Shown here: positions 56,336-64,000 of the stretch, one piece after another
How the letters are laid out: every line of letters starts with the position of its first letter
Numbering within the stretch: the first letter of the stretch is position 1
DNA from: Obelidium mucronatum
Taxonomy: Eukaryota; Chytridiomycota; Chytridiomycetes; Chytridiales; Chytriomycetaceae
Assembly (NCBI GenBank): GCA_025765595.1
Contig: JAIVFH010000020.1
Location: 62,001 to 126,000, forward strand
DNA: 64,000 bases
Reading direction: 5' to 3'
The notes under the pieces: model-generated
The model's database searches: none
What the model was told of the DNA's origin: nothing
The model's input: the letters and a program-made list of their open reading frames with translations, nothing else
Translations under genes and position numbers: made by a program

Positions 56336-58174
56336 TAGCTGCGAATTCGATCCACGTATTCCATCCGAATATTGTGCACGGGATGCGTGGCAGGCTGTCG
56401 GGTTACATTTGCTTGTGTTAAAAAAACACCTTTTCGATACTTTGAAAGTACAAACCAATTCATTCGTTGCATCTCCGACAATCAACGTATTTGGAGACAA
56501 CACAAAGTCCTGCAGCTCCAGCGACCATGAATAATTGTGCTGTGCGATAGACAGTCCAGACAAACAATAGCAGGAGTGATAGTAGTCAGGATGTCTTGTA
56601 ACAAGACGAAATCAATAATCTTTGCATAGGACAGGTTCCATCACATTAGACTCACTTTCCAGGTTTATCCCTGAGTCCGCCCTTGGGAGCTTGGCAACAA
56701 ATCAAAACGTATTCTTGAAGGGCATCTGTTGATGGAAAGGGGTTCAAGTAAAACAACGTGCACATCGAGATTCGGCAATAACTATGTACCTCGATTCATA
56801 AGGTTTTTGAAAGCCGCGGAATCATTTGGCCAACCAGGATCTGAGGGAAATCAATCAACAACAAAGATTACGTGACAGGAAAGTTTGTAATACATACTTC
56901 CATCGCTTCTTGAAGCAATAGCATCTAGAATCGGGAAAAGACCGCCCATCCACTAGTTTTATATTATTTAAGACAGATCGAACAAAGAATTCCTTGCCTT
57001 ACAAATGAATAACAACCGTCAACGAGCTTATTCGTTCTGCCTTGAAACCCTCCCTCGAGCTCCATTTGACGCGACACTGCCCAGTGCTTTCAAACCAAAA
57101 CATCAGTATTCTTTTATCCATGAGACACAAATTCGACATACAGTCAAAGTCCGCATGTTCAACAAGTCTGTTTCTTGCAAGATTTCGATGGCAGCGATTC
57201 CACAAAACGTATATCCGCCATGCCCTTCAACTCCCGGGAACGCGCCAATTCCACCCTCGTACGTTTGACACGACGCAATGAATGATCCCATATTATCCGT
57301 TAACGAAGGAGTCAGAAGATTTAGCAATCGGCATACAGACGCAACACAATAGCTGGCCCTGGAAAACGGAAATTCAAGGAAATCACGCCGTCAGAAATAG
57401 TCGTTTTAGTTGGCATCCACCCCCCCATACCGCACATCTACTTCTCCTCCATGATGCATGATAAATGATCCGTTTGGTTGCTTCAAAGACATCATCCATG
57501 AATAAAGCTTCTTTCTGTGAAATTGTGACCGGTAATACATGAGATCATCAGAGAACCGACAAGGATTTCAAAGTGTTGATTAAACCTGTCGATGCAATCA
57601 AAAGCCTCGTCTGATCCAACAACAGCTAATGCATGTACTGCAGCATAAGTAGTGGCCAAATGCGGTTCCTGTCCCGGTCCACCACCGAATCCACCTTTGT
57701 GATCATCTTGACATCGGTTCAAAGTATCGACAGCTCTGCGTTCAACGCCAAAAAACCAAAAAATTCGAAACGTCAGTAAGCTATCTCCCATGAAAGACTG
57801 TTTTTTTTCGTTCTTTTTGGTTTCCCGTACCGTTCTTGTTCTTCTGGCGTCAGTACTTCATTCAACAAGTCAAGTGCTTGAAGAATCCAAAACAGAATCC
57901 ACGGCTTCGAGGCATCCAGCGATACAAACCCGCGACTGAGTCCAACGAGGCCTTTCCGCAAGAACTGGACATGCAACGACCGTGTGAGTGTAATCCTGTG
58001 GGAGGGTGGTGTTTCAGCGATTTGGTATGCAAACAAGCCCTCTCTCTACCTGCTTGTTGCCTGTGGATCCTGCCATTGCGAAAGAAGCTCAAAGACTGAA
58101 TCTTCGGTTTCGGTTTGAAGAAGAGATGTTTCGGTTGCATGGCCGTCATCGCAAAGGCCCCAACGTTGATCCAT
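56336..58174 (-). CDS. RAM1: Protein farnesyltransferase beta subunit
   Basis: Catalytic subunit that attaches farnesyl to CaaX-box proteins such as Ras. Start MDQRWGLCDDGHATETS at 58174. Exons give SRGFVSLDASKPWILFWILQ then ALDLLNEV, CQDDHKGGFGGGPGQEPHLA then TTYAAVHAL, GSFIMHHGGEVDVR, GGIGAFPGVEGHGGYTFCGI then AAIEIL, and the C-terminal zinc-site helix CYCLSGLSIAQHNYSW with the His ligand. The ending is HPVHNIRMEYVDRIRSYFQ at 56336. About eight exons. GGFGGGPGQ and the SLDAS motif identify FTase beta rather than GGTase. Some small exons at 56.6-57.0 kb are not resolved. Confidence 0.88.
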
Positions 58175-58285
58175 TTTTTTTAAATAGAGAATTAAAAATT
58201 AAAACAATCTCTGTTATAAATAACTTGACATGGTTTTCGCTACGTTTTATTCAAACTTTGAGTAAAAGCGGTTGATGTACATGCA

Positions 58286-59166
58286 TCAAAACAAACACTG
58301 GACAACATAAAATAAAAGGACATAGACTATCGAAACTTGATCCTCCTGATATTCTTGAAGATTCAAATACAGCTTTTTGCTTCTCCAAAGCAAGCCATTC
58401 ATGTAGATAAAATATAAACTACCAGTCTGTCGCATTCGAGAGGACACCCCACACATTGCAGTTCTCTTTTCCAGCATCCTTTCTTGACTTGTAAAGAGTA
58501 GATGTTTCAGCAACGCACTGGTAGTAATCATTTTCGGTCAAATCCGCCTTGGCCTCAACGACTGCCAGATGAAGTTCCTGTGGAGGCGCTTTTGAGAAAA
58601 CGTGAAGGGTTTTCTTCTTGTAACCAACAGTGTAATCAGCTTGGCCACCAAGCTTGCCGCTTATTGGTACCAATTGTAGTAACCACTTCAAATGGAAGCT
58701 CTGTATAGATTTTCAGTGAATCCTTGAAGTCCTTGTTGTCGACAATATCAAAAACTCATTCAGAATGCTGCGGCGCCCAGCCTCGTTCTTCATGTGAAAT
58801 ATTCGCACTGCCTTTTCGAAGCGACTGCGAAACGAGTCTGATGGAATAACTGGCGCAAATGGCGGCTTCCACAAACGATACGTTGTGTCGATCCCTAGTG
58901 ACACTCGATATCCACTCTTCATCCGCTTCTTTGAAGGACTTTGATTCTGGTTCAGCGTCGTCTTTTGTTTGGATGCGGATCAGATCTGCCCAGAACGCTT
59001 TGTCTGTCTTGAGCTCCACCAAAGTATCTTGACACCACTTCAGTTTAATCTGATCGTCCGAGCTCAGTCCACCATCACATGCATACTTCTTCTTCAGGCT
59101 CTTTTTCTTTCGTTTCTCGGTTTTGATTTTGGTCTCGACGGCTTTGAGTTTCGATATGAAATCCAT
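58286..59166 (-). CDS. Crinkler-like protein with PD-(D/E)xK nuclease-type domain, frame-broken
   Basis: Start MDFISKLKAVETKIKTEKRK at 59166, a basic coiled leader. The middle (APVIPSDSFRSRFEKAVRIF) and the C-terminal core LHLAVVEAKADLTENDYYQCVA with NVWGVLSNATDW follow the pattern of restriction-fold domains attached to Crinkler-type proteins. V-V-E-A-K would supply the E-x-K catalytic pair. The reading frame breaks near 58743 (one T short in a T run), about 58690 and about 58437, so this is a pseudogene or contains assembly errors. The family assignment is from memory of chytrid and Rhizophagus proteins and is tentative. Confidence 0.45.
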
Positions 59167-59263
59167 TTTTGGAAAGGTTTTGTTTGACTTTAAACGTGTT
59201 AATACTAAGTAAAAAATAACTTAAATAAGTTTTACTTGATTTACTAAATTATCCATTTTTTTT

Positions 59264-60732
59264 TCAAAGATACCACTTTGACCACAAAGCCTTCTCTTGA
59301 TCATCCTTGAAATCAGGAACAAACTGAATCTTCTTCACCTCCTCAACGAACCCTTCCTTTTCCGCATCGGGGACCTCCAAATTCTTGCTAAACGTCCGAA
59401 ACACCATCGTAGGGATTTTACCCCTTTCCACGCCCTTCCCGAGTCCCTTTGTCTGCACAACACGCACCAAATTGTTGTGCTCGCACAACTCAATGGACGC
59501 AGTAAAGTAAAAACAGCGAATGTGTTGGATCCCGGCTTTCTGGGCCACAGTAATGTATTCCTTGCGAACAGCGGCGGTGGGGTTCGTGTTGTCAACGACA
59601 ACGGATTTACCCGACTCGAGGCTTTCCAAGGTTACTTGAAGGCATTTTTTACGGTCTTTGAGGGTGTCTTGGTTGACGTGAATGTATCCGTGAGGGAGGA
59701 GGTGTTTTTTCGTGAAGCTTGTTTTGCCGCTTGCAGGAGGTCCCTGGAATTGAGATGGTTGGCTCATTGCAATTTGAAAAAAGTGGTTTTTTTGAAAAAC
59801 AGGGAATACCACAAGTAGAATCAGTTCCGGTCCCTCCAAATTCTCAGGAATTAAAGGTGTTGCAGAAGGCGTATACAACTCTGCATTAAACTCAAAATGC
59901 AAAGGGTCAAAGTCCCATTTCTGCGGTAAATGCTGGATTGCATTATGATCGATATCGTAAAATGTCTCTGGAATATAGAATTTGATTCCCAAATTCAAGG
60001 CGAGTCTGTAATCTCCAGCCGAATGATCTTTCTTAACCGGTTTCCCTTTCTCGGTGCGTTCAGGCCGACCTGCCGCATCTCCAACGTAAAATGAAACGCT
60101 GAGATCAGGTGCAATGTTGTCGTTGCAATGAGAAACCAAGTATTCCCACATTCCCGTCTGTGGTTTCCGAAAGTGGCTTTCGTCCAAAGCGGCGAGAATT
60201 AACAGGGGAATTCCAAGAGAGCCTTGAAAACATATAATTAGTTTGTTAGACTGCTGTCCATTTGTCTCCAAACATTGTTACCAGCAACTTCAGCCACTTT
60301 CCCTTTGAATATCTCCTCCTTTGTATGAGAACCTCCCTTCTTTCCAGCCGATTCAAGCAAATTCTTTTGATTTGAAATAATAATGATCCTGAACCCATCG
60401 TTATAGTGCTGCAAAATCTTTTCGCGAGTGTTTGTTGGATGCACAAAGCGCCAATCCTGTGGCGTCTTACTGAACACGTGCGTTCCTTTCGTAAAGGTAA
60501 TCGTATCGTCAAAGTCAAAAGCGGCAATCTTGCTGGTTGCGGTTTGGTCCAAGTGTTTGCCGACGAGGAGGCTGCCGTTGCCTTCGACTTTCCAGGTTAT
60601 ATGGCCGGTTGCTGGTTTTTGGTTGGTTGCGGCTGCAAAGAAGGGATGCGTTGCTTTTTCCTTCTTGTGTGGGGGCGCTGATGCTGTTGATGTTGTGGTT
60701 GTGGATGGGTCGAGAGGTCGTTTGGGTGCCAT
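59264..60732 (-). CDS. PNK1: Bifunctional polynucleotide 3'-phosphatase / 5'-kinase (PNKP)
   Basis: Repairs DNA ends by removing 3'-phosphate and adding 5'-phosphate. Start MAPKRPLDPSTTTTSTASAP at 60732, Pro/Lys-rich and without an FHA domain, like fission-yeast Pnk1. Phosphatase part: KIAAFDFDDTITFTKGTHVF (the DxD motif), IIISNQKNL, FRKPQTGMWEYL, SFYVGDAAGRPE. Kinase part: the Walker A GPPASGKTSFTKKHL and VVVDNTNPTAAVRKEYI. End KALWSKWYL. An intron with donor GTAACA joins EVAG to SLGIPLLILAALDES (about 60225-60285), and one near 59746-59810 splits the P-loop region. Complete and in frame. Confidence 0.92.
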
Positions 60733-60766
60733 TTTTATTGTGTGTCAATCAGTCCTTAATCCTCGA

Positions 60767-60990
60767 TTACAAATATAAAAAGTCGCATTCGTCTTCGTCT
60801 TCTTCTCCTTCTTCTCCATCCTCTCCTGTCTCGCTTTCAGATAACTCGAGCTCAGAGTCTTTGAACTTCTCCACTTTTGGTTCCAGTACATCATCACATT
60901 TGGCTTTTTGGAGGTCCGATCGCGGTTTCAAAATATCATTATGGAAGTGGTGCCGGTTCCTCAATCTCAAGCGGCCATAGATATCTTTGC
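60767..60990 (-). pseudogene. Decayed 3' fragment of the zinc-knuckle A family (A3)
   Basis: Reads LWPLEIEE then, after a frame break, HFHNDILKPRSDLQKAKCDD and EPKVEKFKDSELELSESETG, ending EDECDFLYL. This matches the last exon of A1 and A2 (LWPVEIDRLAYNFHNDILKPR, EPKVENRESSDTDSELSD, ESDFYILIED). The upstream knuckle and helical exons are absent. It lies in the short gap between PNKP and the secreted-protein gene, 35 bp beyond the PNKP start. Confidence 0.75.
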
Positions 60991-61090
60991 GTGGCTTCTT
61001 ATTTTAAAATAATAATCACAAGCTGAAACTTCAAAAAAAAAAGTGACAATCATCGTGCAAAGTTATCAAACAACGCAAAAACTCAGATAT

Positions 61091-61582
61091 TTATTCGTCA
61101 GAAACCACATCACGGATCGTCAAGTCAAGCAAATTTGCATTCAAATTAACCGCAGTCGCAGCATCATCGCGTTCAGCCACCTCTGAAACATCCGCAAGAA
61201 GGTTCACGCTCTTTCCTGCCAACGATTCATTACCGCCAAGAGTCAAATCAAGAAGATTGTCGCTACCACCATTTCCACGTGATTCGACGACTACAACAAC
61301 GGGGTCATCAGCAACAGAGACTTGAAGGAGGTTTTCAAGTCCGTTCAAGGAACTGCTATCATCGGTGGCGGCGGCGAGGGCGCGTTCATGGATCAAGGAA
61401 ATATCCAACAAGTTTTGTCCGATATTTTCAAAGGGAAGAGTTGCCGCGGGCGCCGCCGCGTCGATGTCGCGTTGATCAAGAGTTGCGGCAGGGTCATCCA
61501 GAGTAAGGAGGTTTGGGGATTCCCCTTGGATCGGCAATGAGGCAACAAGGGTCGCCAAGAGCGTGAGAAGAATAAGCTTCAT
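61091..61582 (-). CDS. Small secreted protein with repeated NLL motifs
   Basis: 163 residues, single exon. A clear signal peptide (MKLILLTLLATLVASLP) is followed by an acidic, Ala-rich chain with no Cys. The motif N-L-L plus two or three polar/hydrophobic residues recurs at least six times: NLLTLD, NLLDIS, NLLQVS, NLLDLT, NLLADVS and NLLDLT, spaced roughly 20-30 residues apart. Family unknown. The regular amphipathic repeats suggest a secreted binding or structural protein. It is divergent from the kinase gene, 299 bp apart. Confidence 0.7.
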   Translation of the reverse strand: MKLILLTLLATLVASLPIQGESPNLLTLDDPAATLDQRDIDAAAPAATLPFENIGQNLLDISLIHERALAAATDDSSSLNGLENLLQVSVADDPVVVVVESRGNGGSDNLLDLTLGGNESLAGKSVNLLADVSEVAERDDAATAVNLNANLLDLTIRDVVSDE

Positions 61583-61881
61583 GTCGGAAAGTAGATGGAA
61601 AAAAAAAGAAAGTGGGAGAGTTATTGATACTTCTTTTTTTTGTTCTGTCCCGCAAAAAAAGTGCGTGATATAATTGGGTTTTTGTCAAGTCGTATTGTTC
61701 TTGGACTCTTATTGTTCTTTTTCAAGAATTGCGATTGGGATGAAGGTTGGGGGAAAGTCCTATATTCTATTTTAGTTTGGCTAGAAGTTACATTATTATT
61801 TTAGTTATACATTTAAATATTTATTTTGGTTTTTACTGTTCATGTGCCAAGCATTTGAAAAAAAAAAAAAGCATCTCCAAA

Positions 61882-63905
61882 ATGCCAGGACCAATCGACC
61901 CCGAAACACTCTACAACAAACAGGTTTGAAGTTCCAAAATCACTTTTTGACCGCCTCGCTAAAAGAATTTTTGCTTTGCGCAGCAATTGATTGGAAAGGG
62001 CTCGTTTGGCCAAGTATTCAAGGTGAGAAGGCCAACCCCATTAAAAAGCATACAGCAAGGACCTGACAACCCCACCTTTTCTTTCGAATACCAACAACCA
62101 AAAAAAAGGGAATCGATATTAAAACTTCAGAACCCGTCGCGATTAAAATCATTGATTTGGATGGTACGTTTGTTCCCCAACTGGCCACCCAACCACCACT
62201 CGTTGGACTCTTCAATTCAAACTTCCCATTTAAAAAATTAGCGGCGGAAGACGAACTTGAAGATATTCAACAAGAAATCAATATCCTCAAACAACTGAAA
62301 TCTGATTACATTACGAAATTACATGGGAGTTACATCAAAGGTTCGAGTCTTTGGATTGTAATGGATTATTGTGGAGGCGGGTCGTGTCTGGATTTGGTAA
62401 GACCCTTCTTTTCTTTATTAATTATGAGTGTTTATATGCTTCTTTTTTTCCAAGATGCGGTCTGGACCGTTGGAAGAAGGGTTTATTGCAACAATTTTGA
62501 GGGAGTTGTTGAAGGGGTTGGAATATTTACATTCGGAAAACAAACTGCATCGAGATATAAAAGGTAGCGAGAGTGTGTGCTTGTGTATACATTGTTGCTG
62601 TGCTGACAAAAGAACATGGGAAACATCATCTAACCACAGCTGCAAATGTACTTGTCTGTTCCGACGGAGCCGTCAAAATAGCCGATTTTGGTGTTTCCGG
62701 GCAGATATCAGCAACAATGACAATCAAGAAGATGAACACGTTTGTTGGATCTCCGTTCTGGATGGCCCCCGAAGTGATTGAGCAGAATATAGGCTACGAC
62801 AAAAAGGTTGAAGATTTGCGCATCAAATTGAGGACACCGGGACGAAAGCGAGAGAGAGAGGCTAACAACGCTGTTTTTATTATTTCTATCAGGCAGATAT
62901 TTGGAGTCTTGGAATCACGGCTTTAGAACTCGCCAATGGCCATCCGCCGTATTCAGATTTACCTGTTCCAAAGGCGCTGTTTTTGATTCCTCGAAATGAA
63001 CCACCAAGACTAGAAGGCGGGAACTTTTCGCGAGGATTCAGGGAATTTGTGTCTCTGTGTTTACAAAGGGATCCACACAATGTATAGTCTTTTTTAGTTT
63101 GTCAAGGCTGTAAATGAAAACAGGGTTTCTTAAACACTCCTTACCATACAGCGTCCTCATGCATCCGAATTGCTAAAGCATCGATTCATTAAAGCAGCAA
63201 GAAAACCTCAAACTTTGACTGATTTAATTGCGAAACATGAGCAGTTTTTGATTGATAATGGCGATTCTGATTCCTTATATCTGGAAATGAATGACTTGAG
63301 CATGTAAGGGAGTTTTCATTTGTTTGAAACTGAATCCAAACTATTCTTAAACTGAAAACTGTCTTCCTTGTAGCTTAAATGATGCCGATGAAGTGGAATG
63401 GGATTTCGATATTGGAACTGTTCGCCCCAAACTGCCTCCAAGACCGCCAATATCGTCATCATCATCTTTCATGTCTCCTATATCTCCGGCTTTGAGTGCT
63501 AGTACAGTGTTTGAGGATGAAGAGAACGGCAGTGATACAGTTCGGCACATTCCAAAAAGACCATTTAAGCCGCTGCCTATTTTAGACGAACGGGTTCTAC
63601 AACATTATCATCAGCAGCAAGTAGTACTACCTAAAACAGGATCATCAACATCGAATACACCAACCGCGCCGCCAACACCTCCTTCAAAAACATACTATAA
63701 TCCGCCGGGACTTCCTTCGACAAGCGTGATTAATGGATCATTTACGTCAGATCTGTTGATGGACATTGTCTTGCATGATTTGAATAAGAAGAGCGAGAAT
63801 GCCGAAGCAGTGAGGATTATCCGCCGTGCATTCCAAGAAGCAGAAGGCAAGAATCCGGGAGTTACGCACAGTTTTGTGGATGCATTGACTCGACACATTG
63901 TATGA
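61882..63905 (+). CDS. GCK-III / STE20-type serine-threonine kinase (MST3/MST4/STK25-like)
   Basis: Germinal-centre kinase, group III, which works with MO25-like scaffolds in polarity, septation or stress signalling. Start [14 protein letters not shown] at 61882. Kinase motifs across about eight exons: [12 protein letters not shown] (glycine loop), VAIKIIDLD (Lys), [34 protein letters not shown] (catalytic loop), [11 protein letters not shown] (DFG), [15 protein letters not shown] (activation loop; the family usually has [10 protein letters not shown]), and [20 protein letters not shown]. The C-terminal region is Pro/Ser-rich and ends in a helix ([20 protein letters not shown]). The stop is at 63903-63905, so the gene is complete. 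Confidence 0.9.
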
Positions 63906-64000
63906 GGAAACTATACAGTAGCACAAGAGAGAGAGATGTTATGAGAGGGGAAAGAGGGAGGACGCTTTTGGCATTTTTGAGTAATAAAGTGGGTGTGTTT
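63906..64000. other. 3' flank of the kinase gene to window end
   Basis: 95 bp, purine-rich (GAGAGAGAG), with AATAAA-like AGTAATAAAG about 20 bp before the end. No further gene. Confidence 0.4.

Overview
This 64 kb window is nuclear DNA of a fungus, most likely an early-diverging, chytrid-like lineage. The fungal call rests on a stand-alone lysine-forming saccharopine dehydrogenase (LYS1), which belongs to the fungal alpha-aminoadipate route. The early-diverging call rests on a class C GPCR with a beta-helix ectodomain, an EPG5-like protein, a Crinkler-like nuclease protein, SAM-domain receptors and many introns of about 45-80 nt. Every function below was read by eye from translated sequence. 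No database search was possible, so exon borders are estimates unless a GT...AG pair is described.

Layout. 0-16.2 kb holds housekeeping genes: GCN1 (3' end beyond the window), a UBE2G1/Ubc7-type E2, LYS1, an importin-13/Kap122-type karyopherin, a universal stress protein and the SAGA adaptor ADA3. 16.4-21.4 kb holds two membrane proteins on the + strand: a DUF2306-ferredoxin reductase fusion and the beta-helix GPCR. 21.4-33.2 kb holds a PRKRIP1 homologue, a giant EPG5-like gene, and TELO2 fired from the same 40-bp divergent promoter. After a tRNA-Ile come an alpha/beta hydrolase and a BET1-type SNARE, again head to head.

36.5-54 kb is the accessory part. Two complete but unrelated PIF/Harbinger transposons (36536-39705 and 50968-53946) each carry a HARBI1 transposase and a Myb/SANT-like partner, in opposite gene arrangements. 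Between them lie a taxilin gene, a second universal stress protein, two orphans, and a duplicated locus. In that locus two zinc-knuckle proteins (A1, A2) flank two single-pass Cys-rich membrane proteins (B1, B2), and only B1 keeps a cytoplasmic SAM domain. A decayed third A copy sits at 60.8 kb. 54-64 kb carries a DUF7726-type protein, an intronless paralogue of the hydrolase, farnesyltransferase beta, the Crinkler-like protein, PNKP, a small secreted NLL-repeat protein and a GCK-III/STE20 kinase.

General points. Intergenic space is very small, and three divergent pairs have start codons only 40-61 bp apart. Several first coding exons are extremely GC/CpG-rich while the rest of the gene is AT-richer. 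Many genes show single-base frame slips. Some disappear once an intron is modelled, but others (notably 16.5-16.75 and 18.7-19.65 kb) do not. They are assembly errors, pseudogene damage or something real, and reads or RNA would decide.
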